A DNA stretch of 18,822 nt from Alphaproteobacteria bacterium UBA7691. GTDB lineage: Bacteria; Pseudomonadota; Alphaproteobacteria; Ferrovibrionales; Ferrovibrionaceae. The translations under genes and the position numbers were made by a program. The notes under the pieces were generated by a model. That model was not told the DNA's origin. It made no database searches and worked only from the letters and a program-made list of their open reading frames with translations. The stretch lies in contig DLGP01000144.1 in assembly GCA_002482765.1 (NCBI GenBank), forward strand, positions 1 to 18,822, written 5' to 3'. Shown here piece after piece: positions 12,622-18,822 of this stretch (position 1 is the stretch's first letter; each line of letters starts with the position of its first letter).

Positions 12622-13872
12622 ATGATGAGCGAGGTCAATAACACAACGCCGGCTTCCGATGACGAAAAGATGTTCACGGATTTCGACCGGATTGTGCGCG
12701 GCAAGATTTTCGGCGGCCGCATCTGCGCTATCATGCAGTTTGTCAACCCGAAGAACTTTGAGCGCAATCGCGAAAGCTACAACATCGTTGTGCATGCGAT
12801 CCGCTCGCTTATGTCGAAATACGAGGGTAACTACTATACCCTCCACGACTATTCGATCGTGCTGTTCGCCCGCCTCTCCGAGCGCTTCTTTGAGCAGAGC
12901 TTCGAGAAGATGGTGCTTGAGATTGACGATGTGCTGACCCGCAACAACGTCGCCATCGGCCTCACGCCTGAGGAAGCCGAGAATGCCGTGCGCTGGTATC
13001 GCTTCGACCATAACCTGGATGAACTCCAGGAATGGATGGATGCGATGGGCCAGCGTTTCCGCGTCTATTCCGAGCGCCGCAAACGCCTGCTGGCCAAGGC
13101 CGGCACCGGCTCCGGCGCCACCGATGGCGTGCCGATCACGCCCGGCGCCTTGCAGCAGATTGAGGACATCCTCAAAAAAGCCGATGTCACCACCTTCATG
13201 CGGCGCCAGCCGATTGCCGTGGTGTTCGGCAACCAGCCGCCGAAGGCGATTTTCCAGGAAATCTTTGTCGGCGTGAATGAATTGCGCCAGGCAATTGCGC
13301 CAAACGTCAATCTGCGCGGCTCGCGCGCGCTGTTCCAGTATCTCACCCGCACGCTGGATAGCCGTGTGTTCCGCTCGCTGCTGGATGGCTTTGTCACCCG
13401 CAACAGTGGTCCGTTCAGTATCAACCTGAACGTCTCCACCGTGCTCAGCGACCAGTTCCGCGATTTTGACAGCCGCATAGGCAATATTGTCAAAAAAGAA
13501 CAGATCATCATCGAATTGCAGCGCTGGGATGTGTTCTGGGATTATGCCGAATATCTGCTGGCCTGCGAATTCCTGCAAAATAACGGCTACCGCATCCTGA
13601 TCGACGGCATCACGCCGGACCTGCTCGGCCTGTTTGGCCGCAAGGAATTGCGCGCCGACTTCATCAAGCTGTTTTATTTCAAGGACCACCATGACGATTG
13701 GGTGGCCAAGGATATCCAGCAGAAGATCGCCGATGCCGATCCGAACCGCGTCATCATGGCGCGTTGCGAGACCGAGGAAGCCCTGCGCGCCGGCCAGGCC
13801 GCCGGCATCCGCCTGTTCCAGGGCTGGCATGTTGACAACCTGATCCGCGCCGCCCGCGAAGTCATCACCTGA
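12622..13872 (+). CDS. Degenerate GGDEF/EAL-like signalling protein
   Basis: The 416-residue soluble protein has a GGDEF-like fold remnant in the first 110 residues (YYTLHDYSIVLFARL followed by an amphipathic helix), without the GGDEF motif. An EAL-like domain spans about 190-410. Landmarks are RRQPIAVVF (194-202), EIF in place of EAL (213-215), INLNVS (267-272), IIIELQ with E298, LIDGITPDLL (326-335) where the second Asp of DDFG is lost, FIKLFYF with K349, ARCETEE where the AEG glutamate is Arg381, and QGW (400-402). Several metal ligands are gone, so phosphodiesterase activity is unlikely, though ligand binding may remain. The second ATG (12625) is as good as the first; no strong Shine-Dalgarno. 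An upstream CtrA-like motif may regulate it. A 140-residue protein follows 68 bases later. Confidence 0.72.
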   Translation: MMSEVNNTTPASDDEKMFTDFDRIVRGKIFGGRICAIMQFVNPKNFERNRESYNIVVHAIRSLMSKYEGNYYTLHDYSIVLFARLSERFFEQSFEKMVLEIDDVLTRNNVAIGLTPEEAENAVRWYRFDHNLDELQEWMDAMGQRFRVYSERRKRLLAKAGTGSGATDGVPITPGALQQIEDILKKADVTTFMRRQPIAVVFGNQPPKAIFQEIFVGVNELRQAIAPNVNLRGSRALFQYLTRTLDSRVFRSLLDGFVTRNSGPFSINLNVSTVLSDQFRDFDSRIGNIVKKEQIIIELQRWDVFWDYAEYLLACEFLQNNGYRILIDGITPDLLGLFGRKELRADFIKLFYFKDHHDDWVAKDIQQKIADADPNRVIMARCETEEALRAGQAAGIRLFQGWHVDNLIRAAREVIT

Positions 13873-13940
13873 TACGCTTGCTTGTAGCGCCCCTTATCGT
13901 GCTACACTCTGCGCGTCACAGTAGAATAAGGTGATAGACC

Positions 13941-14363
13941 ATGTGGAACCGCACTGCGTCGAAATCTGCCCTGCCGGAAGGCGATCACAAGGACCGCCAT
14001 GGCGGCGCCCCCCGCCCCGTATCGGCCAAGGATAGCGAGCGGATCGAAAAGATCCTGGCGAGCATCGCCATCGACACCTCGCAGACCTTCAACGCCATGC
14101 TCGACTCGCTGATGGGCGAGCGGCCGGTGACACATCACGAAAGTAATCAGACGCGCGAATATATCGTGCAGGTGTTTGACGAAATCCGCCTCGATTCCAA
14201 CCGCGAGGCGATCATGCTGGCGCGCAAATTTGCCGATCTCTGCATGCGTGCCGCCGATCAGCTCAACGATAACCACCAGCGCACCGTGGCGCGCTGCGTC
14301 AGCGAATTGTTTGAACAATTCGCTGCCAAGCTCGATCACCGCGAACCGGCCAACTCGAACTGA
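13941..14363 (+). CDS. Uncharacterised 140-residue helical protein
   Basis: I do not recognise the family. The first 30 residues are polar and probably disordered. The rest is predicted almost wholly alpha-helical and rich in charged residues (ERIEKILASIAIDTSQ; REYIVQVFDEIRLDSNREAI; NHQRTVARCVSELFEQFAAK). No signal peptide or membrane segment. AAGGTG seven bases before the ATG is a good ribosome-binding site. It lies 68 bases after the degenerate GGDEF/EAL-like gene and is on the same strand, with a TGTAGC/GCTACA inverted repeat in the gap (13884-13907), so it may be co-transcribed or separately controlled. The stop is three bases from the end of the convergent gene at 14367. An adaptor or regulatory role beside the EAL-like protein is only a guess from position. 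Confidence 0.7.
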   Translation: MWNRTASKSALPEGDHKDRHGGAPRPVSAKDSERIEKILASIAIDTSQTFNAMLDSLMGERPVTHHESNQTREYIVQVFDEIRLDSNREAIMLARKFADLCMRAADQLNDNHQRTVARCVSELFEQFAAKLDHREPANSN

Positions 14364-14366
14364 TTT

Positions 14367-15137
14367 TCAGGCGGTCTTGAGGCGAGAGAGTTCGCGCAGG
14401 AATTCGCCCACCACCGCGCCCGGCTCATCGCCCACGGTTTCGACGAATAGCGCCAGGTCGTCGCCCTGCAAGTCACGCAAGGGGCGGATCAGGCTATCGA
14501 AGAACAGGAAAAATTCGCGGTTGCCGAAGGGCAATGCCTCGCCGTCAAAACTCTTTTCCACAAACACGTTGCTCGACAGCGCCACGGAAGTCGGATCGTG
14601 CTGCATCACTTTCAGCACCCAGTCGCGCCGCGACTCAAAAATCCGGAAGGCCCGCACCACCCGCACCATCACGGTGTAGTAGATCACCTTCATGCGCGGA
14701 TCGGCATAGAACGGGTCCCAGCTCTCCCCTTCCTCACCAACCACGCCCAATTCCTCGGCCACCAGGGCCGCCGCCTCGGTGAATTCGGCCACCTGGTCGC
14801 CGAATAACGAGCGGATAAAAAAGAAGAAATTGCCGATCAGGCGGCGATCCAGCCGGCCCTGCTCAAAATGCGCCTGCAACGGATGCACCACCAGGCGGCC
14901 AAAGGCGTTGGTGCGGGCATAACGGCGCTTTTCCTCTTCCACCAGCCGCATCAACTGTTCATAGGAGGCGCGGTAGAAATGATCGAGATCCGTGGATTCC
15001 TTGGTGCCGTCTACAATACGCTGCAAGTCGGCCATATTGACCGGCTTGCCGCCAAAACGCTCGCCAACTGCCAGCAACAGCGCGTCGAGCACCATATTGG
15101 AAGTTCGGCGCAGATAATCAGGGCCGCTATTGAACAT
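14367..15137 (-). CDS. Uncharacterised 256-residue protein
   Basis: The family is not recognised. The protein is soluble and mostly helical, rich in Phe/Arg/Glu, with blocks HFYRASYEQLMRLVEEEKRR (53-72), FFFFIRSLFGDQVAEF, and a C-terminal FFDSLIRPLRDLQGDDLALF. No known catalytic motif or signal is visible. The ATG at 15137 was chosen because the longer frame (to 15197) starts with TTG and adds an unlikely Cys/Trp-containing stretch; no strong Shine-Dalgarno is present at either start. It is convergent with the 140-residue gene (three-base gap) and divergent from the response regulator at 15308. It may belong to the signalling neighbourhood of region 5, but nothing in the sequence proves a role. 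Confidence 0.68.
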   Translation of the reverse strand: MFNSGPDYLRRTSNMVLDALLLAVGERFGGKPVNMADLQRIVDGTKESTDLDHFYRASYEQLMRLVEEEKRRYARTNAFGRLVVHPLQAHFEQGRLDRRLIGNFFFFIRSLFGDQVAEFTEAAALVAEELGVVGEEGESWDPFYADPRMKVIYYTVMVRVVRAFRIFESRRDWVLKVMQHDPTSVALSSNVFVEKSFDGEALPFGNREFFLFFDSLIRPLRDLQGDDLALFVETVGDEPGAVVGEFLRELSRLKTA

Positions 15138-15307
15138 GCAGATTGCCCATATGGGGAATGATTCGCTTGATTGGCGAGCATAGAAAGCCGGTCGCAAAGA
15201 AGCGAGGCAAATCTTGCTTTTATCGTCAAGCTCTTACACACTCAGGAATTGATCCAGCCCCAGCTCAATCCTGGCCGATCCTGGCCTAAACGGAAGCCAC
15301 GCCCGTC

Positions 15308-15790
15308 GTGAACAGCCGCCTGCCTTTTGACAACAGCAATACCCGCCTGCCGGTAGACCTGCGGGTAAGGCGCATCATGGTGATCGACGACGACAACCTG
15401 TCGCGCCAGATTGCCAAGCGCCTGCTGGAGCAATTCCATTTTAATGCCGTGCTGGAAGCCACCAATGGCGAAGAAGCCCTGGCCTTGCTGAAAAGCCTGG
15501 ACGTGCCGGTAGACCTGCTGCTGGTAGACCTGATCATGCCGATCATGGACGGCTTCGATTTTATCGAGCGGGTGCGTAGCGGCGAGCGCGGCATCAATCC
15601 GAATATCCCGATCATCGTGATGTCTGGCCGCACCGACCCGGACAGCCTGCAACGCGTGCGCAAGCTGCGCGTCAACGGCTTTGTTGCCAAGCCGCCGCAG
15701 GCGCGCAATTTCTTCGAGCGCATCATGGCCGCCCTGCAAAGCGCCAAGCCGGCCAAGCCGAGCAACGATCCGCCGATCCGCAAACTCTGA
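15308..15790 (+). CDS. Single-domain CheY-like response regulator
   Basis: The 160-residue protein is a receiver domain only. After about 20 variable residues comes IMVIDDDN (acidic pocket D27-D29), then the phosphoacceptor Asp74 in LLVDLIMPIMDG. The switch Ser106 is in IIVMSGRT and Lys128 in GFVAKPP, so all core residues are present. The short C-terminal tail is Lys/Pro-rich and has no output domain. Such proteins act by binding a partner or passing phosphate on, as in chemotaxis or PleD/DivK-type systems. The start is GTG with a weak GGAAG upstream; no in-frame ATG lies before the receiver core. There is no kinase next to it; the only kinase in the window is at 4959. The nearby GGDEF/EAL-like gene hints at c-di-GMP-linked signalling. 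Confidence 0.9.
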   Translation: MNSRLPFDNSNTRLPVDLRVRRIMVIDDDNLSRQIAKRLLEQFHFNAVLEATNGEEALALLKSLDVPVDLLLVDLIMPIMDGFDFIERVRSGERGINPNIPIIVMSGRTDPDSLQRVRKLRVNGFVAKPPQARNFFERIMAALQSAKPAKPSNDPPIRKL

Positions 15791-15800
15791 GACTGTCGCG

Positions 15801-15820
15801 GCAGCCTTCAGGGCTGCTTT
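15801..15820 (+). terminator. Weak hairpin terminator after the response regulator
   Basis: GCAGCC - TTCAG - GGCTGC with six pairs, then TTT. It starts 11 bases after the stop and overlaps the end of the convergent phosphoesterase gene. The T-run is short. Confidence 0.4.
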
Positions 15821-16743
15821 GCCGTGCAATTGCGTGCCACGCCCAGCACCGGCTTGACGCTGAACGGCTGCGCCGTATCCCGCCCGACCTGGATCACCAG
15901 GGCATCCACCACACTATCGCCTGGCACTTGCACACGCAGCATATTGGGGATGCGCGCCGCATCGGCGCCAAAGCCGGGCGGATTGGGCTGAATCACACAA
16001 TCATGGCTGTCGCCATGCACCAGCAGCACCGGCTTGGCGAAGCGCCGTGTTTCTTCCTCCAGCAACTGCATCAGCGGCACCATGCCGTCGCGTGAACCTT
16101 TGCCGTTGTCGATCGTGTACCAGAGATCGGCTTGCAGGAAGATGGCGATGGCGCGGTCATTGCCGGCCTCGGCAAATTGCCGCCGCAGCCAGCTCAGATT
16201 GGCATCGTTGCGGGCGGCATATTCCTGCGCGTCGCGGCGCATGTTGTTGAAGCTGCCCACCACATGCAGCGTGGCGAAGCGGATGCCATCATGCTGCCAG
16301 GCCTGGTTTTCAGGATAGGCAGCGGATTGGCGCAGCAGCGGCATCGGTTTGGCGCCCAGGCTGTCCGGGCGCTGGAAAAACATGCGGCGCAGCAATTTCA
16401 GCTCATCCAGCGGATCGCTGGGCGGCCGGGCGCGATGGCAATCGGTCCATTCATTGTCGCCCGGGGTGTAGATCAGCGGCGCCTGGAAGCTGTTGAACCA
16501 GCCCAGCACCCGCTTGTTCCAGGCTTCGCCGCAGGCCGCCGCACTATTCTTGGTGTCGCCGACATGCACGGTGAAACGCGGCTGAACGCCATTGATGGCA
16601 TCAATCAGCATTTCCATATCCGGGATATCCTGATCGCGATAGGGCATATCGCCCAAAGCCACAAACCGCCAATTGCCAGCTTGGGCCTGCGCCGCAGCCG
16701 GCAGCCAGATAATCAAGGCCAGCAGCATGGTAAAAATCCGCAT
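15808..16743 (-). CDS. Exported calcineurin-like metallophosphoesterase
   Basis: The 311-residue protein starts with a signal peptide (hydrophobic core about 5-18, likely cleavage near AQA-QA at 20-22). It shows the two-metal phosphoesterase motifs in order: ALGDMPY (D32), VHVGDTKN (D63), TPGDNEW (D96, N97, E98) and LVHGDSHD (H243, H247). The later GHxH motif is GDSH, so one ligand differs from the textbook set. It should act in the periplasm on a phosphomonoester or diester; the substrate is unknown. The start at 16743 is supported by GGGAGGG four bases upstream and by a promoter at 16774-16801; the longer frame (from 16773) would begin at that promoter's -10 box. It is transcribed alone and convergent with the response regulator. 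Confidence 0.85.
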   Translation of the reverse strand: MRIFTMLLALIIWLPAAAQAQAGNWRFVALGDMPYRDQDIPDMEMLIDAINGVQPRFTVHVGDTKNSAAACGEAWNKRVLGWFNSFQAPLIYTPGDNEWTDCHRARPPSDPLDELKLLRRMFFQRPDSLGAKPMPLLRQSAAYPENQAWQHDGIRFATLHVVGSFNNMRRDAQEYAARNDANLSWLRRQFAEAGNDRAIAIFLQADLWYTIDNGKGSRDGMVPLMQLLEEETRRFAKPVLLVHGDSHDCVIQPNPPGFGADAARIPNMLRVQVPGDSVVDALVIQVGRDTAQPFSVKPVLGVARNCTAKQP

Positions 16744-16773
16744 CAAGCCCTCCCCCGCATTTTGGTGATGCAA

Positions 16774-16801
16774 ATCATAGCCAGCCTACCCTGGCCGGCA
16801 A
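16774..16801 (-). promoter_or_regulatory. Sigma-70-like promoter of the metallophosphoesterase gene
   Basis: Minus strand TTGCCG, 16 bases, TATGAT. The -10 matches five of six bases. Predicted start near 16767 gives a leader of about 24 bases containing the GGGAGGG ribosome-binding site. Confidence 0.45.
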
Positions 16802-16827
16802 GGCAGTGCGGGTTATCTTTGCGTGAC

Positions 16828-16980
16828 ATGCATCAGAAGCCACATCTGCCACAAAAAATCTGCCAAAGCTGCCAGCGGCCATTTGCCTGGCGCCGTAAAT
16901 GGGCGCGGCATTGGGACGAAGTGCTGTATTGCTCGGATGCCTGCCGGCGCCGCAAAAACCGGAAAGAAAAATCTGCATGA
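16828..16980 (+). CDS. DUF2256 small zinc-ribbon-like protein
   Basis: This 50-residue protein matches DUF2256: LPQKICQSCQRPFAWRRKWA, then a short spacer and VLYCSDACRRRK. Four cysteines (C12, C15, C35, C39) form a CxxC...CxxxC zinc-ribbon-like set. The family is usually found next to FeS-type cryptochrome/photolyase genes, and here its stop overlaps the photolyase ATG (ATGA), so the two are co-translated. No Shine-Dalgarno is visible before the ATG. Its biochemical role is not established; an accessory role for the photolyase is inferred from this constant pairing. Confidence 0.88.
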   Translation: MHQKPHLPQKICQSCQRPFAWRRKWARHWDEVLYCSDACRRRKNRKEKSA

Positions 16981-18509
16981 ACCCGGCAACATTGCGCCTG
17001 GTGCTGGGCGACCAGTTGAGCCCGCATCTGACCAGCCTGCAAGACGCCATGCCGGGGCAGGACCATATCCTGATGGCCGAGGTGATGAGCGAGGCCAGCT
17101 ATGTGCCGCATCACAAGCAGAAACTGGTGCTGATCTTCGCCGCCATGCGGCATTTTGCCGAGGAACTGCGCCAGCGCGGCTTCACGGTGTTTTACACCCG
17201 GCTGGACGACCCGGCCAATGCCGGCAGCCTGCTGGCCGAAGCACAACGGCATGCCGATCTGCTGGAACCGCAAAAACTGATCCTCACCGAGCCGGCGGAA
17301 TGGCGGCTGGATCAGGAGATAAGCGGTTGGGAAAAACGCCTTGGCCGGCCGGTGGAAATCCGGCCCGACCGGCGCTTCCTGTGCAGCCGGGCATCCTTTG
17401 CCGCCTGGGCCGAAGGCAAGCAGCAATGGCGCATGGAATACTTTTATCGCGCCATGCGCCGGCGCCACGGCGTGCTGCTGGATGCGGCCGGCGAGCCGGA
17501 GGGTGGGCGCTGGAATTTTGATGCCGAAAACCGCAAGCCGCTGCCGGCCGGCCTGGCCATTCCGCCCCGCCCGGCACCGCCGATCGATGCCATCACAGCC
17601 GATGTGATCGCCATGGTGCAACAGCGTTTTGCCCACCATCCTGGCGCCATCACACCCTTCCGCTGGCCAGTGACGCACCACGACGCAGAAGCAGCCTTGC
17701 AATGGTTTCTGCACCATGCCCTGCCCCGCTTCGGCGATTACCAGGATGCCATGGCCAGCGGAGAGCCGCTGCTGTTTCACAGCCTGCTTTCCACCAGTAT
17801 CAATATCGGCCTGCTGGACGCACATGCCGTGATCCGCGCCGCCGAGGCGGAATATTTTGCTGGCCGTGTGCCGCTGAATGCCGCCGAGGGTTTTATCCGC
17901 CAGATACTCGGCTGGCGCGAATACGTTCATGGGCTTTACTGGTTGCTGATGCCGGATTATGGCGACAGCAATTTTCTCGCCGCGCACCGCCCACTGCCGG
18001 AATTCTTCTGGACCGGCCAAACCGACATGCAATGTCTGGCCGAAGCCATCGGCGACACCCTGCGCCAAGCCTATGCTCATCATATCCAGCGCCTGATGGT
18101 GATCGGCAATTTTGCCCTGCTGGCCGGCCTGGCGCCAAAAGCCGTGCAGCAATGGTATCTGGCGGTTTATGCCGATGCCTTTGAATGGGTGGAATTGCCC
18201 AACACCCATGGCATGGCTTTGTTTGCCGATGGCGGCCGCATGGCGTCCAAGCCTTATGCCGCTTCGGGCAAATACATCCAGCGCCAGTCGGATTACTGCC
18301 GCCAGTGCCGCTATGATCCCGGCCAATCCAGCGGCCCGCGCGCCTGCCCGTTCAATGCGTTGTATTGGGATTTCCTGGCCCGCAACACTGAGCAACTGCA
18401 AAATAATCAGCGCCTGGCGATGCCGTATCGCACCTGGAACCGCTTCGCAGCGACCCGCCAGGCCGCCCTGCGCGCCCAGGCTGAGGTTTTCCTGGCTCAC
18501 CTATCCTAA
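16977..18509 (+). CDS. FeS bacterial cryptochrome / (6-4) photolyase (PhrB/CryB class)
   Basis: The 510-residue flavoprotein has the alpha/beta N-terminal domain (LRLVLGDQLSPHL, 6-18) and the helical FAD domain. Four cysteines at 353, 441, 444 and 457 (DMQCL; YCRQC; RACPFN) have the spacing of the 4Fe-4S ligands of Agrobacterium PhrB (350, 438, 441, 454). Other family blocks are LLFHSLLSTSINIGLL (265-280), QILGWREYVHG (309-319), HIQRLMVIGNFALL (369-382) and PNTHGMALFADGG (408-420). Family knowledge: these enzymes repair (6-4) pyrimidine dimers with blue light and may use a lumazine antenna; some act as light regulators. Upstream in-frame ATG 16899 would overlap DUF2256 heavily; ATG 16977, joined as ATGA, fits family length. 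A repair role is likely, a regulatory one possible. Confidence 0.95.
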   Translation: MNPATLRLVLGDQLSPHLTSLQDAMPGQDHILMAEVMSEASYVPHHKQKLVLIFAAMRHFAEELRQRGFTVFYTRLDDPANAGSLLAEAQRHADLLEPQKLILTEPAEWRLDQEISGWEKRLGRPVEIRPDRRFLCSRASFAAWAEGKQQWRMEYFYRAMRRRHGVLLDAAGEPEGGRWNFDAENRKPLPAGLAIPPRPAPPIDAITADVIAMVQQRFAHHPGAITPFRWPVTHHDAEAALQWFLHHALPRFGDYQDAMASGEPLLFHSLLSTSINIGLLDAHAVIRAAEAEYFAGRVPLNAAEGFIRQILGWREYVHGLYWLLMPDYGDSNFLAAHRPLPEFFWTGQTDMQCLAEAIGDTLRQAYAHHIQRLMVIGNFALLAGLAPKAVQQWYLAVYADAFEWVELPNTHGMALFADGGRMASKPYAASGKYIQRQSDYCRQCRYDPGQSSGPRACPFNALYWDFLARNTEQLQNNQRLAMPYRTWNRFAATRQAALRAQAEVFLAHLS

Positions 18510-18514
18510 GCGGA

Positions 18515-18543
18515 TTGAGAAGCGACAGCGCAACCGATACAAT
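18515..18543 (+). promoter_or_regulatory. Strong sigma-70-like promoter, predicted leaderless start
   Basis: TTGAGA, exactly 17 bases, TACAAT (five of six in the -10). The following ATG is only seven bases after the -10 box, where transcription should begin, so the mRNA would have almost no 5' leader. Confidence 0.6.
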
Positions 18544-18550
18544 CCAGGCC

Positions 18551-18822
18551 ATGAGCGATCCGGTCTACGATGTCTATGTTTTTGTCGATTACCGCTGGCA
18601 GCTGGTGAAACAGTTCCAGGGCCGCAAGCGTGAGGCCGCCATTGAATATGGCGAGCATATGTATCGCGAGAAGCATGTGCTGGCTTTCCGGGTGATCGAG
18701 GAGACCCTGGATCAGACCGGCGATATCCGCGAGCGCAAGATCATCAGCCGCAAAAAAGTGGATACCCTGCCCAAAGCGGCGCCGGGCCGGCCGGCGGCAG
18801 CGCGCAGCCTGCCAGGCGCCCA
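18551..18822 (+). CDS. Uncharacterised protein, N-terminal 90 residues
   Basis: The frame is open to the right edge. It begins MSDPVYDVYVFVDYRWQLVK and continues with a charged amphipathic region (REAAIEYGEHMYREKHVLAF; ERKIISRKKVDT), then a Pro/Ala/Gly-rich stretch at about 76-90. I do not recognise the family. No signal peptide or membrane helix is visible so far. No Shine-Dalgarno precedes the ATG; the promoter placement predicts a leaderless message. The only other nearby in-frame ATG (about residue 36) lies inside the conserved-looking block. The gene follows the photolyase on the same strand with 41 bases between and its own promoter. The full domain content cannot be judged. Confidence 0.75.
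   Translation, partial: MSDPVYDVYVFVDYRWQLVKQFQGRKREAAIEYGEHMYREKHVLAFRVIEETLDQTGDIRERKIISRKKVDTLPKAAPGRPAAARSLPGA

Noticed and set aside
12469..13830. 453-codon minus-strand frame opposite the EAL-like gene
   Set aside because: The plus-strand protein has recognisable EAL landmarks; the antisense product has none and is rich in His/Ala/Gln as expected for shadows.
15268..15286. ATCCTGGCC repeated twice with one base between
   Set aside because: Only two short copies before the response regulator; likely slippage or chance in GC-rich sequence.
16833..18500. 555-codon open frame on the minus strand, opposite the photolyase
   Set aside because: It mirrors the photolyase gene in a GC-rich region where antisense frames stay open. 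The translation is Gly/Gln/His-rich low-complexity sequence with no family motif.
1..18822. CRISPR array, insertion sequence, prophage or origin
   Set aside because: No regularly spaced repeats, transposase or integrase motifs, terminal repeats with target duplications, or DnaA-box clusters were seen.

Overview
The window looks like a chromosomal segment of a GC-rich alphaproteobacterium, most likely Rhodospirillales-like. The reasons are a PopZ/DUF2497 gene next to a pcm-like/rhodanese/tolC cluster, CtrA-like TTAA half-sites, a coxD/coxE/XdhC maturation cluster, and an iron-sulfur bacterial cryptochrome/photolyase with its DUF2256 partner. The genus is inferred, not shown.

Layout. (1) Bases 1-2909, minus strand: the start of a PopZ-like polar organiser, a TolC outer-membrane channel, a rhodanese-like protein and a Pcm-like methyltransferase with altered motifs. 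(2) 2949-3200: divergent regulatory region (a promoter with a palindromic spacer, a CRP-type palindrome, a second promoter) leading to tRNA-Cys(GCA). (3) 3201-7330: a probable accessory insert behind the tRNA, with AT-rich edges. It holds a MEDS-LuxR regulator divergent from a three-gene operon (DUF6894-like protein, short membrane histidine kinase, degenerate GGDEF/EAL protein). It ends beside a fragment of a HicB antitoxin gene. (4) 7567-12436: a tight five-gene operon for maturing molybdenum hydroxylases (CoxD-like AAA+, CoxE-like VWA, XdhC-like protein in two pieces, and a MoeA-like/MobA-MocA fusion). No hydroxylase structural genes are in view. (5) 12622-15790: a second degenerate GGDEF/EAL-like protein, two unrecognised proteins and a single-domain response regulator. 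(6) 15808-18822: a secreted metallophosphoesterase; the divergent DUF2256-photolyase pair; and the start of an unrecognised gene whose promoter predicts a leaderless transcript.

How the parts fit. Region 4 is a coherent pathway: the AAA+/VWA pair acts on the active site of CO-dehydrogenase/xanthine-oxidase type enzymes, and XdhC and the nucleotidyltransferase fusion make and protect the cofactor. Regions 3 and 5 both carry GGDEF/EAL-derived proteins that have lost catalytic residues, next to phosphorelay parts. This suggests signalling by non-enzymatic relatives of c-di-GMP proteins. The least explained system is the MEDS-LuxR / DUF6894-kinase-degenerate EAL module in the insert. All names come from reading motifs and context; no database search was run.
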